NCBI GenBank assembly: GCA_023426545.1
Contig: JAFAAN010000015.1
Location: 1-32,020, forward strand
Reading direction: 5' to 3'
From: Pseudomonadota bacterium
Lineage (GTDB): Bacteria > Myxococcota > Myxococcia > Myxococcales > Myxococcaceae
DNA length: 32,020 bases
In this document: positions 15,010-23,494 of the stretch, piece by piece
Layout of the letters: each line of letters opens with the position of its first letter
How positions within the stretch are numbered: the stretch's first letter is position 1
Position numbers and translations under genes: made by a program
Notes under the pieces: model-generated
The model's input: the letters and a program-made list of their open reading frames with translations, nothing else
Told to the model about the DNA's origin: nothing
Database searches by the model: none

Positions 15010-15387
15010 TCAGAAGCGCACCCGCCAGGTCCCTCCCTGCTGCTCCACCCTTAGCAACCACGGTGCCGCTCGCTCGCGCCCGCCATGGGCCACGCGGGCG
15101 CGCACGATGACGGCCTCCGCGTCCCGCCCATCCACCGCCGACCCGACAATCTCCACCAACGCGAGGCCGTGCGCCCGCAGCTCCCGCACCGTCTCCACAC
15201 AGGGTCTCGCGCTTCCCCCCGTGGCCAGCAGCGGCGCCAGCACCCGGCAGTCCTCGCCGGGCAGCACCGCGAAGAAGTGCCGCACCGCCGCCTCCGCGGC
15301 CTGCGTCTTCGAAGGGGTGGCCGCGCAGCCGAGCACGGCCAGCACCCACCACGCCATGCCTCTCACACGCAGGGCCTTCCGGGACAT
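15010..15387 (-). CDS. Small lipoprotein, possibly NTF2-like
   Basis: A 125-residue protein with a lipoprotein signal ending in WVLAVLGC (Cys21). The mature part, AAVRHFFAVLPGEDCRVLAP, then strands ending in PWLLRVEQQGGTWRVRF, suggests a small alpha-plus-beta fold of the NTF2/DUF4878 kind; this is a guess from pattern. An alternative start is ATG 15357 (MAWWVLAVLGC). The start at 15387 lies 3 bases after the stop of the upstream Cys-rich protein gene, so the two are likely one transcript and perhaps coupled. Confidence 0.7.
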   Translation of the reverse strand: MSRKALRVRGMAWWVLAVLGCAATPSKTQAAEAAVRHFFAVLPGEDCRVLAPLLATGGSARPCVETVRELRAHGLALVEIVGSAVDGRDAEAVIVRARVAHGGRERAAPWLLRVEQQGGTWRVRF

Positions 15388-15390
15388 GGC

Positions 15391-16290
15391 TCAGTAGCAG
15401 TTGGGGGCGAACAGCTCGTCATCAACGGCGGCGGCGAACTGGTCGTTGCACCAGCCGCTGACGAGGATGTGCCCGTTGCGCACGCAGCTGTCATGGTTGG
15501 TGGCGTCCCGGGTGTACTGGGTGTCGCCGCCGCAATTGCTGCCACAGCGCCCGAAGCAGTTGCCCACCACCTTTGGCCGGTGCCAGTGATTGGGTGTGCC
15601 GCACAGCCAGGTGTCCCCGGCCAGGAAGAACTCGTCACCGTTGCACGAGTAGTGGTCGCCGAGCTGTGCGAGCTGCTGGTTGCCGGGCCAGTCGAAGCCG
15701 CCCCGGTCGCAGTCGTGCGTCGCGTACGCGTACCAGTTGTAGACGCCGCCGCAGGTGCCCGTGTAGCGGCCGTTGCACTGCGCGTAGCTGCACAGCATGG
15801 TGTAGCCGCGGCCCTTCTCTCCCAGCACCTTGCGCCGCAGCGCCACGCTGTCCGGGAACTGGGACCACACGCTGACGGCGCGGCGCAGGAACATGGCCTC
15901 CGGAGCCGCGGCGTCTCCGGCTGGCAGCCTTGCGTCGAGCGCGCGATAGAGCGCGGTGAGCAGCGCGCGGTCCGCCTCCCCCATCTGGGCGTCCGCGCCG
16001 TTCGCGTCGGCGAAGCCGTCCAGCATGGCCACGCCCTGCACGGGCTCCATCACCCCGGTGAGCACCAGCCCCCGCAGCCGGACTTCCACCCGGAACACCC
16101 CCGGCTCCACCTCGCGCGAGGAGAACGTCACCGCGTCTCCCCGCTGGACGAAGGTCCCCCGGGCTCCGTCCGGCGCGGAGGACAGCGCGAGCCCCTCCTG
16201 CGTCAACGGCTGCGTCACCTCACCCCTGCCCGGGGGCTCCCCGCAGGCCCAGGCCAGCCACGCCACGGTCCACCACCACCTCGTGCGCAT
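15391..16290 (-). CDS. Exported Cys-rich protein with a PLA2-like HD dyad
   Basis: A 299-residue exported protein; the N-terminus (MRTRWWWTVAWLAWACGEPP) may be a lipoprotein signal with Cys16. Residues about 30-150 are a beta-rich region of no known family. Residues 165-299 are rich in Cys. The segment 243-271 reads C245-FGR-C249-GSN-C253, then YTRDATN-H266-D267-S-C269-VRN. A His-Asp pair next to Cys, with Cys pairs upstream, is the signature of secreted phospholipase A2 active sites. The Ca-binding loop is not proven, so the enzyme assignment is inference. GGGAG lies 7 bases before the ATG at 16290. It is the first gene of a three-gene run. Confidence 0.75.
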   Translation of the reverse strand: MRTRWWWTVAWLAWACGEPPGRGEVTQPLTQEGLALSSAPDGARGTFVQRGDAVTFSSREVEPGVFRVEVRLRGLVLTGVMEPVQGVAMLDGFADANGADAQMGEADRALLTALYRALDARLPAGDAAAPEAMFLRRAVSVWSQFPDSVALRRKVLGEKGRGYTMLCSYAQCNGRYTGTCGGVYNWYAYATHDCDRGGFDWPGNQQLAQLGDHYSCNGDEFFLAGDTWLCGTPNHWHRPKVVGNCFGRCGSNCGGDTQYTRDATNHDSCVRNGHILVSGWCNDQFAAAVDDELFAPNCY

Positions 16291-16415
16291 CGTCGGGCTC
16301 CCTTGGGCAGAAACAGGCCGGAGGCGTCCTCTCCGCTCACGTCGAGAGGGGGCACGGGCCGGTGAGGGGGAATGCTCGCACCTCCCACCGGCGCCGCCGA
16401 TAGGGGCCGTGGGTC

Positions 16416-17237
16416 TCAGACCTCTGTCCGGCGGAAGACGGGCAGCGGACCGGCGGCGCGCGTCAGCCCGAAGTCGCCTTCGGGAAGGGACTCGTGGCCG
16501 CCAATCACCAGCAGGCCGCCGGGCACCAGCCGCGCCACCAGCCGCGCGAGCACCTCACGCTGGAGCGGCGGCGCGAAGTAGGTGAAGGCGACGTTGCGGC
16601 ACAGCACCAGGTGGAAGGGCCCCTCCGGCATCCGCGCGCGCAGGTCCTGCGGGAGGAAGTCGATGCCCTGCCGGAACTCCGGCGCGAGGCAGGGCTCCGG
16701 TCCGGGCCCCGGGAAGGCTTGCGCCGCCCACTCCGGCGGCAGCTCGCGCAGGGCGCCGCGCGGGTAGCAGGCGCGATGCGCCCGCGCCAGGAGGGCCGCG
16801 TCGGCGTCGGTGGCCACCAGCGACAGGCGCGACTCGGAGAAGCGCGGCAGGAGCCCCAGCCGGAACAGCACCGCCAGCGTGTAGGGCTCCTCGCCCGAGG
16901 CGCAGCCCGCGCTCCACACGCGCAGGGTGGGCTCGCCCCGGGCACGGAGCGCTTCCAGACGCGCGGGGAGCAGGTCATCGCGCAGCACCTCGAAGACGCG
17001 GGCGTCGCGATAGAAGCGGGAGATGGTGACACGGCAGAGCGCGTCGAGCACCTCCCACTCCGCTGGCTCGGCCTCCAGCCAGGCGCGGTAGGCCGCGGCG
17101 TCAGGCAGGCCCAGCGACCTCAGCCTGCGGCCGATGCGCTTGCACACCTGCCCCCGGACGCGCCGGAAGCCCTCCCAACGGAGGCGCAGGCGGGGCGCGG
17201 CCCACTGCAACAACTCCACGCATTCACGGTCCGTCAT
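16416..17237 (-). CDS. cheR: CheR-type protein-glutamate O-methyltransferase
   Basis: A 273-residue chemotaxis-type methyltransferase. The N-terminal helical subdomain (about 10-80) includes TISRFYRDARVF (71-82), which corresponds to the TxFFRD segment of the family. SAM motif I is VWSAGCASGEEPYTLAV (107-123), followed by VATDADAALLARA and FHLVLCRNVAFTYF. CheR enzymes methylate glutamates on chemoreceptors using SAM. No receptor, cheB or cheA gene is nearby, so it is an orphan or serves a system elsewhere. GCAGGAGG lies 8 bases before the ATG at 17237. It is divergent from the M3 peptidase. Confidence 0.9.
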   Translation of the reverse strand: MTDRECVELLQWAAPRLRLRWEGFRRVRGQVCKRIGRRLRSLGLPDAAAYRAWLEAEPAEWEVLDALCRVTISRFYRDARVFEVLRDDLLPARLEALRARGEPTLRVWSAGCASGEEPYTLAVLFRLGLLPRFSESRLSLVATDADAALLARAHRACYPRGALRELPPEWAAQAFPGPGPEPCLAPEFRQGIDFLPQDLRARMPEGPFHLVLCRNVAFTYFAPPLQREVLARLVARLVPGGLLVIGGHESLPEGDFGLTRAAGPLPVFRRTEV

Positions 17238-17372
17238 CGGCGCGGCCTCCTGCGGGATGTCGGCATGGATGACATTTCCCGGCAAGGGGAGCGCCCTTGC
17301 GCCGAGCGGATGCGGGCGGGATGTGGCATGACGCTCGGGCGTTGTGTCGTCGAACCCCGGAGGAATCCACCC

Positions 17373-19424
17373 TTGAAGAGACTGAGCGCCCTCACCCTCA
17401 CCGCGGCCCTGGCATCGGCCGGCTGCACGCACACCCCCGCGGCCACCGCGCCCGTGGCGCAGCAGGCGCAGCCCCCCGCCCCCACGCCCGTGCCTCCGCC
17501 CGAAGGCGCCAGCGTCCTGTCCGGCTCGCTCGCCGACTTCACGGCCGCGTGTGACGCGGACCTCGAGCGCGCCCGCGCGCAGGTCGCCGCCATCAAGGCG
17601 CTGGACGCGCGCCGGGACGGCCCGGCCGTGCTCGCCGCGTATGACGAGGCCCTGGGCTCGCTGCTGGCCGCGGCCAACCGCTCCAGCCTCGCGCGAGAGG
17701 TCCACCCGGACGCCGCCTTCCGCGACGCCGCCCGGACCTGCGAGCAGCGCGTGGACTCGGACAGCGTGGCGCTGTCCCAGGACCGCGGCGTCTATGACAC
17801 GCTGGCCGCGGTGGACCTGTCCGGCGTGGACGGGGCGACGCGGTACTGGGTGGAGCGCGCGCTGCTCGACTTCCGGCGCGCGGGCGTGGACCGGGACGAC
17901 GCCACGCGCGCGAAGGTGAAGTCGCTCAACGAGGAGCTGCTCAAGCTGGGGCAGCAGTTCAGCAAGAACATCGCCGAGGACGTGCGCAAGGCGGCCTTCA
18001 CGCCCGCGGAGCTGGACGGCCTGCCGGAGGACTACCGCAAGGCGCACCCGCCGGGCGCGGACGGGCGGGTGGTCATCACCACCAACTACCCGGACTACTT
18101 CCCCTTCATGACGTACGCGAAGAGCGCGAAGGCGCGCGAGAAGCTGTGGCGCACCTACCGCCAGCGCGCGTACCCGGCGAACCAGGACGTGCTGGCGCAG
18201 CTCATCGCGAAGCGCCACGAGCTGGCCACGCTGCTGGGCTACGCGAGCTGGGCCGCGTACACCACCGAGACGAAGATGACGGGCACGCAGCAGGCGGCGG
18301 CGGACTTCATCGACCGGCTGGCCGGCGCCACCGAGGCCCGCGCGAAGCAGGAGTACGCGCAGCTGCTGGCGCGCAAGCAGCAGGACGCGAAGGGCGCCCG
18401 GGTGCTGGAGCCGTGGGACCAGGACTTCTACGAGGACCGGCTGCGCGCGGAGCGCTTCAGCTTCGACTCCCAGTCGGTGCGCCCCTACTTCGAGTACAGC
18501 CGGGTGAAGGCCGGGGTGATGGACATCACCTCGCGCATCTGGGGCGTCACGTACCGGCCGGTGAAGGACGCCAGGGTGTGGCAGCAGGAGGTGGAGACCT
18601 ACGACGTGTTCGACGGCGACACGCTGCTGGGCCGCATCTACCTGGACATGCACCCGCGTGATGACAAGTACAAGCACGCGGCGCAGTTCGACCTCGTCGG
18701 GGGCCAGGCGGGGAAGCGCCTTCCGGAGGCCGCGCTGGTGTGCAACTTCGCCCGCCCCGGCGAGCTGATGACGCACGACGAGGTGGAGACCTTCTTCCAC
18801 GAGTTCGGCCACCTGCTGCACGCCATCTTCGGCGGCCACCTGAAGTGGGCGGGCATCGCGGGCACGCGCGTGGAGTGGGACTTCGTGGAGACGCCGTCCA
18901 TGCTGCTCCAGCAGTGGGCGGGCAACCCGGAGGTGCTGAAGGAGTTCGCGAAGCACCACGAGACGGACCAGCCGATTCCCGCGGAGCTGGTGGAGAAGCT
19001 CCGCGCGTCGAAGGAGCTGGGGCAGGGGCTGTGGGCGCGGCGCCAGCTCTTCCTGTCCGCGGTGAGCCTGGACTACTACTCGCGCGAGCCAGGGTTCGAC
19101 ACCACGCAAGCCCTGGTGGCCTTGCAGGACAAGCTCAGCCCCTTCAAGCACGAGCACCGCGACGGCACGCACTTCGAGGTCGCCTTCGGGCACCTGGACG
19201 GCTACTCGGCCGCCTACTACACGTACCTGTGGTCGTCGGTCATCGCGAAGGACCTGGAGAGCGAGTTCCAGAAGAAGGGCTTCCTCGACCGGGAGACGGC
19301 GATGAAGTACCGCCGCGCCGTGCTGGAGCCCGGCGGCTCCAAGCCCGCCGCCGAGCTGGTGAAGGACTTCCTCGGGCGTGAGTACGGCTTCGACGCGTAC
19401 CGCGCCTACCTCGACGCGAAGTAG
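17373..19424 (+). CDS. M3-family oligopeptidase, lipoprotein
   Basis: A 683-residue zinc metallopeptidase related to thimet oligopeptidase and bacterial Dcp/PrlC. The zinc motif H476-E477-F-G-H480 is present, with E506 (DFVETPSM) as third ligand and the GYSAAYYTYLWSSVIAKDL segment that shapes the active site. The N-terminus is a lipoprotein signal, MKRLSALTLTAALASAGC (Cys18), followed by a Pro/Ala-rich spacer, so the enzyme sits in the envelope and would trim peptides there. The start is TTG at 17373, chosen because GGAGG lies 10 bases upstream and the signal peptide then has normal length; an in-frame ATG at 17328 would add 15 unlike residues. A strong hairpin follows. Confidence 0.9.
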   Translation: MKRLSALTLTAALASAGCTHTPAATAPVAQQAQPPAPTPVPPPEGASVLSGSLADFTAACDADLERARAQVAAIKALDARRDGPAVLAAYDEALGSLLAAANRSSLAREVHPDAAFRDAARTCEQRVDSDSVALSQDRGVYDTLAAVDLSGVDGATRYWVERALLDFRRAGVDRDDATRAKVKSLNEELLKLGQQFSKNIAEDVRKAAFTPAELDGLPEDYRKAHPPGADGRVVITTNYPDYFPFMTYAKSAKAREKLWRTYRQRAYPANQDVLAQLIAKRHELATLLGYASWAAYTTETKMTGTQQAAADFIDRLAGATEARAKQEYAQLLARKQQDAKGARVLEPWDQDFYEDRLRAERFSFDSQSVRPYFEYSRVKAGVMDITSRIWGVTYRPVKDARVWQQEVETYDVFDGDTLLGRIYLDMHPRDDKYKHAAQFDLVGGQAGKRLPEAALVCNFARPGELMTHDEVETFFHEFGHLLHAIFGGHLKWAGIAGTRVEWDFVETPSMLLQQWAGNPEVLKEFAKHHETDQPIPAELVEKLRASKELGQGLWARRQLFLSAVSLDYYSREPGFDTTQALVALQDKLSPFKHEHRDGTHFEVAFGHLDGYSAAYYTYLWSSVIAKDLESEFQKKGFLDRETAMKYRRAVLEPGGSKPAAELVKDFLGREYGFDAYRAYLDAK

Positions 19425-19440
19425 CCCCGCGGTGCCGCAC

Positions 19441-19470
19441 GCGGCGTCCCACGCTCCGTTGGGACGCCGC
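19441..19470 (+). terminator. Terminator-like hairpin after the M3 peptidase
   Basis: GCGGCGTCCCA, an 8-base loop, TGGGACGCCGC: a perfect 11-bp stem 17 bases behind the stop. It is followed by TTGCA, not a long T-run. Confidence 0.6.
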
Positions 19471-19577
19471 TTGCACGCCGCAACCTGCACCCTCCCAGGC
19501 TTCCCACGGCGGGAACTTCGCTACCCACCCACGCCCGCCACGTCCCTCCTCGCCAACCAGTAGCCAACGCGGGGCTG

Positions 19578-19598
19578 CCCCCCTGAAACACCGGGGGG
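19578..19598. repeat. C6/G6 inverted repeat in an intergenic gap
   Basis: CCCCCC, nine bases, GGGGGG, followed by TT, in the 264-base gap before the DUF1592 gene. Apart from the two hairpins, I see no gene in that gap. Confidence 0.35.
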
Positions 19599-19688
19599 TT
19601 CGCCATCCCACGGGCCCGGTTGGAGAGCACCTTGCTACGGCATGGCCTGTCCCGGCTTCGTATGGGGCAGTGTGGAGGGGTAGCCGAC

Positions 19689-21389
19689 GTGACACCCATG
19701 CATCGACGAAGAGGGGGCTGGTTCCTCCTGGCGGGAGCAACTCTCGCCCTGCTGGTGACCAGCTGCACTGATGACGGACCCATCGCCCGGGTCAATCCCG
19801 ACGAGGAGGTGCCAGACGACCAGATTCCACCGGACAACGTCCCACCGGCAGGCGAGTGTGAGAACGCGCCGAAGAACCCAGGCCGCGTCACGCTGCACCG
19901 CCTCAACCGCGCGGAATACAACGCGACCGTGCGAGACCTGTTGGGCGACACGACCCATCCAGCCAATGACTTTCCCATCGACGACCACGGTTATGGCTTC
20001 GACAACATCGCGGACGTGCTCTCGCTGTCGCCGCTGCTGATGGAGAAGTACTCCGCGGCGGCGGAGAAGCTGGTGAACGACGCCTGGACGCGAGGCGCCT
20101 TCAACACGTGCGCGCTGGACCCGGTCAACCCGGCGCCCTGCGCGCAAGAAATCCTGGCCAGCTTCGCTCGCCGCGCCTGGCGCCGGCCGGTGCAGCAGGC
20201 GGAAGTCGACAAGCTGATGACCTTCGTCGACCTGGCGAAGCAGCACGCCGACCCACCCGAGGCCGGTGTGAAGCTGGCCCTGCGCTCGGTGCTGGTGTCG
20301 CCGCACTTCCTCTTCCGGGTGGAGAAGAGCCCGCCGCCCGGGAGCACCGAGCCGTACACGCTCGACAACTTCGAGCTGGCGAGCAGGCTCTCCTACTTCC
20401 TGTGGAGCAGCATGCCGGATGACGCGCTGTTCGCCGCCGCCGAGGCGGGGAAGCTGAGCGACCCCGCGGAGGTCGAGGCCCAGGTGCGGCGCATGCTCGC
20501 GGACCCGAAGGCCCGGGCGTTGGTGGAGAACTTCGCCGGCCAGTGGCTCTTCACCCGAGCGCTGAGCAGCGCGACGCCGGACGCGACGCTGTACGGCGCG
20601 TTCAACGAGGAGCTGCGCGCGGCCATGCGGACGGAGACGGAGCTCTTCTTCGCGGAGTTCATCACCGGCGAGTACAAGCTGAAGGACCTCATCGACGCCC
20701 CGTTCACCTACGTGAACGACCAGCTGGCGGCCCACTACGGCCTGCCGCTGCCCGGCAGCGCCAAGCACCAGCGCGTGGACCTCACGGGCCACCCGGAGCG
20801 CAGCGGCATCTTCGGCAAGGGCTCGCTGCTCACGGTGACGTCCAACCCGGACCGCACCTCGCCGGTGCAGCGCGGCGTCTGGGTGCTGGAGCAGATGCTC
20901 TGCTCGGCGCCTCCGCCTCCGCCTCCGGACGTGGAGAACCTGCCGCCACCCATCACCCCGGACATGACGATGAAGGAGCGCATGGCCATCCACCGCGCCG
21001 CGCCGGCGTGTCAGGGCTGCCACCGGCTCATGGACCCGCTGGGGCTCTCGCTGGAGAACTTCGACCCCATTGGCCGCTGGCGCCTCCAGGAGGTGAGCGG
21101 CGCGCCCGTGGACTCCACGGGTGACCTGCCCGACGGCAGCGTCCTCAGCAGCGTTGGCGACATGCAGCGCTACCTGAAGGAGGACCCGAAGCTGGTCACC
21201 TGCATGACCGAGCACATGCTCACCTATGCCACGGGCCGTGGCATGTCCGAGGCCGACCACTGCGCGGTGCAGGAGATTGCCAGCAAGGCCGAGGCCCGCG
21301 GTGGGCGGCTCGTCGACTACATCCTCAGCATCGTCTCGAGCAGCCACTTCACACAGCGTGGCGCCGAGGAAGGGGGGCAGACGCCATGA
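19689..21389 (+). CDS. DUF1592 family haem-type lipoprotein
   Basis: A 566-residue protein of the planctomycete/myxobacterial type with consecutive DUF1587, DUF1595, DUF1592, DUF1588 and DUF1585 regions: RLNRAEYNATVRDLLG near 80, ARRAWRRPVQQAEVDKL near 170, FELASRLSYFLWSSMPDD near 230, NPDRTSPVQRGVWVLEQ near 390 and YATGRGMS near 515. A single c-type haem motif, C441-Q-G-C444-H445, lies in the DUF1588 part. The signal ends in LALLVTSC (Cys26). The biochemical role is unknown. The GTG at 19689 is chosen because GGAGGGG ends 8 bases before it; an ATG at 19698 is the alternative. The stop overlaps the DUF1552 start as ATGA. Confidence 0.88.
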   Translation: MTPMHRRRGGWFLLAGATLALLVTSCTDDGPIARVNPDEEVPDDQIPPDNVPPAGECENAPKNPGRVTLHRLNRAEYNATVRDLLGDTTHPANDFPIDDHGYGFDNIADVLSLSPLLMEKYSAAAEKLVNDAWTRGAFNTCALDPVNPAPCAQEILASFARRAWRRPVQQAEVDKLMTFVDLAKQHADPPEAGVKLALRSVLVSPHFLFRVEKSPPPGSTEPYTLDNFELASRLSYFLWSSMPDDALFAAAEAGKLSDPAEVEAQVRRMLADPKARALVENFAGQWLFTRALSSATPDATLYGAFNEELRAAMRTETELFFAEFITGEYKLKDLIDAPFTYVNDQLAAHYGLPLPGSAKHQRVDLTGHPERSGIFGKGSLLTVTSNPDRTSPVQRGVWVLEQMLCSAPPPPPPDVENLPPPITPDMTMKERMAIHRAAPACQGCHRLMDPLGLSLENFDPIGRWRLQEVSGAPVDSTGDLPDGSVLSSVGDMQRYLKEDPKLVTCMTEHMLTYATGRGMSEADHCAVQEIASKAEARGGRLVDYILSIVSSSHFTQRGAEEGGQTP

Positions 21390-22729
21390 GCAAGAAATTC
21401 CGACTCTCACGACGGACCGTCCTGCGGGGAACGGGCGCCTTGATGGCGCTTCCCTTGCTGGAGCAGATGCTCCCCCGCACGGCGCTTGGCGCTCCGGGTG
21501 ACGTGCCCCGCCGGCTCGCCGTCTTCTACACGCCCAATGGCATCCACATGCCGAAGTGGACGCCCAAGACGGAGGGCCCCGCGTGGGAGCTGACGCCCAC
21601 GTTGGAGCCGCTGGCGGCGCTGAAGAACGACCTGCTGGTCGTCTCGGGCGTGGCGAACATGCCCGCCTTCCCGGATGGTGACGGACACCACGCGGCCGCC
21701 ACCGGCGCGTTCCTGTCCTGCGCCAAGGTCTTCAAGACGGAGGGCAACAACATCCGGGTGGGCATCTCCATGGACCAGGTCATCGCCAACCACATGACGG
21801 CGACGCGGGCCACCCGGTACGGCTCCATGGAGCTGGGCATCGACGAGGGCCGCGGCATCGGCAACTGCGACTCCGGCTACGCGTGCCCCTACGCCAACAA
21901 CATCGCCTGGTCGGGGCCACGCACACCCGTGGCCAAGGAGACCAACGCCATGGCGGCCTTCGACCGCCTGTTCGCGGGCGTCACGCCCGGCGAGACGCAG
22001 GCGCAAATCGAGAAGCGGCGCGCGTACGGCAAGAGCATCATCGACGTCGTGCGTGACGACGCCAGCACGCTGCAGGCCCAGCTGGGCACCGCCGACCTGC
22101 AGAAGCTGGAGGAGTACTTCACCAGCGTGCGGGAGCTGGAGAAGCGGGTGGAGGACGTCTCCGTCCCGTCCATGGCCTGCACCGCGGGCGCCGCGCCCGT
22201 CCTGACCGAGGACCCGACCGCGAAGACGAAGGCGATGATGGACCTCATCGTCCTCGCCTTCCAGTGCGACCTCACCCGCGTGGCCACGTTCATGCTGGCC
22301 AACGCGCGCGCCAACAAGGTCTACCCCTTCCTGGGGCTCAGCGGCGGGCACCACACGTACTCACACCACCAGAAGGCGCAGTCCAACTACAACGCGCTCG
22401 CCACCATCGACAAGTGGGAGGTGACGCTCTTCCAGTACCTGCTGGAGCGGATGAAGTCGGTCGTCGAGGTCAACGGGATGTCGCTGCTGGACAACTCCAT
22501 CGTCTACTTCTCCAGCGAAATCGGAGACGGTGACTCCCACAACCACGTCGACCTGCCCATCATCCTGGCAGGCAAGGGCGGCGGCGCGCTCACGCCGGGC
22601 CGGCACATCCGCTACCAGAAGGACCCGCTGGCCAACCTGTACATCTACCTGATGCAGGCCATGGGCGTGCCCAACGTCACCACCTTCGGTGACGACGGGA
22701 CGGGTCCACTGCCGGGCCTCGTCGTCTAG
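21386..22729 (+). CDS. DUF1552 protein with Tat signal
   Basis: A 447-residue protein of the DUF1552 family. The N-terminus, SRRTVLRGTGALMALPLLEQ, is a twin-arginine signal, so it is exported folded, possibly with a cofactor. Conserved pieces are FYTPNGIHMPKWTP, LVVSGVAN, GHHAAATGAFLSC, SGGHHTYSHH and LLDNSIVYFSSEIGDG. The many His/Asp residues hint at metal binding similar to sulfatase/DUF1501 relatives. No activity is established. The start overlaps the stop of the DUF1592 gene (ATGA), and such pairs recur in myxobacteria and planctomycetes, so the two proteins probably work together. Confidence 0.9.
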   Translation: MSKKFRLSRRTVLRGTGALMALPLLEQMLPRTALGAPGDVPRRLAVFYTPNGIHMPKWTPKTEGPAWELTPTLEPLAALKNDLLVVSGVANMPAFPDGDGHHAAATGAFLSCAKVFKTEGNNIRVGISMDQVIANHMTATRATRYGSMELGIDEGRGIGNCDSGYACPYANNIAWSGPRTPVAKETNAMAAFDRLFAGVTPGETQAQIEKRRAYGKSIIDVVRDDASTLQAQLGTADLQKLEEYFTSVRELEKRVEDVSVPSMACTAGAAPVLTEDPTAKTKAMMDLIVLAFQCDLTRVATFMLANARANKVYPFLGLSGGHHTYSHHQKAQSNYNALATIDKWEVTLFQYLLERMKSVVEVNGMSLLDNSIVYFSSEIGDGDSHNHVDLPIILAGKGGGALTPGRHIRYQKDPLANLYIYLMQAMGVPNVTTFGDDGTGPLPGLVV

Positions 22730-22746
22730 TGCGGTCCGGCGGTCCC

Positions 22747-22804
22747 CGTGCGCGGCGGGGCAGGCGGGCGGGCGGCCCACCGCGCGCCCTACCCGCCGCG
22801 CACG
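22747..22804 (+). terminator. Long hairpin after the DUF1592/DUF1552 pair
   Basis: Thirteen-bp perfect arms, CGTGCGCGGCGGG and CCCGCCGCGCACG, with a 32-base G/C-rich loop, starting 17 bases after the stop at 22729. It is probably a terminator or mRNA 3' end structure. Confidence 0.5.
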
Positions 22805-22846
22805 CTTCCCATGCATGCGCGGGCGTCCTGGCGCATCATCGCCCCC

Positions 22847-23494
22847 ATGCCCCCCTTGTTTCCTGCCTCCCGGTGGACCGCGCTCGCCCTGCTGCTGCCG
22901 CTGCTCGGCTGTGGAGGCAGCGGCACGGCCCGCGGACGCCGCCAGGCGGCGCCCACCCGACAGACCTCGGCCACCAAACAGGCGGCGCCCGCCGCCAGGG
23001 AGAAGGCCCCGGAGCCCCGCGCCGCCCTCCCCTCCGCGAGTGAGCTCTCACGGGACATGGTGAACGCGCACAACGTGGCGCGCGCTGGCGCCCGGCCGTT
23101 ACCCAAGCCCGCGCTGCCGCCGCTCACCTGGTCCAGCGAGGCCGCGCGCAAGGCCGCGGCCTGGGCGAAGGCCTGCCGCTTCGAGCACAACCCCGACCGG
23201 GGTGACTTCGGGGAGAACCTCGCCGCCGCCACGCCCGGCACGTGGACCACGGCCCAGGTGGTGAAGAGCTGGGCGGACGAGGCCGCGGACTACGACTACC
23301 GCCGCAACACCTGCACGAAGGGCAAGGTGTGCGGCCACTACACCCAGGTGGTGTGGCGGAAGACGGCGGCCGTCGGCTGCGCCACCGTCCTGTGCAACAA
23401 GAACTCGCCCTTCGGCGCGCAGTTCCCCACGTGGCAGCTCTGGGTGTGCAACTACACGCCGCCGGGCAACTGGGTGGGGCAGCGGCCCTACTGA
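22847..23494 (+). CDS. CAP/SCP-domain lipoprotein, copy 1
   Basis: A 215-residue protein with a CAP (SCP/PR-1) domain behind a lipoprotein signal (WTALALLLPLLGC, Cys22) and a basic, Pro/Ala-rich spacer to about residue 60. CAP signatures are H75-N-V-A-R, E123 in GENLAAATPG, H164 in CGHYTQVVW and the end CNYTPPGNWVGQRPY. Bacterial CAP proteins are exported; their substrates are mostly unknown. The start is uncertain: ATG 22847 gives a good signal, ATG 22811 would lengthen it, and neither has a ribosome-binding site. A second copy follows 206 bases downstream. Confidence 0.85.
   Translation: MPPLFPASRWTALALLLPLLGCGGSGTARGRRQAAPTRQTSATKQAAPAAREKAPEPRAALPSASELSRDMVNAHNVARAGARPLPKPALPPLTWSSEAARKAAAWAKACRFEHNPDRGDFGENLAAATPGTWTTAQVVKSWADEAADYDYRRNTCTKGKVCGHYTQVVWRKTAAVGCATVLCNKNSPFGAQFPTWQLWVCNYTPPGNWVGQRPY
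23213..23239 (+). repeat. 27-base identical block shared by the two CAP genes
   Basis: Identical to 23995-24021; it encodes ENLAAATPG in both copies. Retention of exact identity over 27 bases suggests a fairly recent duplication or gene conversion. Confidence 0.7.
23333..23358 (+). repeat. 26-base identical block shared by the two CAP genes
   Basis: Identical to 24115-24140; it encodes GHYTQVVWR. Together with the other block it could support recombination between the copies. Confidence 0.7.

Noticed and set aside
16416..19490. Long minus-strand open frame over the M3 peptidase and beyond
   Set aside because: Only the part from 17237 down encodes CheR. The rest is Arg/Ala/Gly/Val-rich antisense of the M3 peptidase gene, typical of high-GC DNA.
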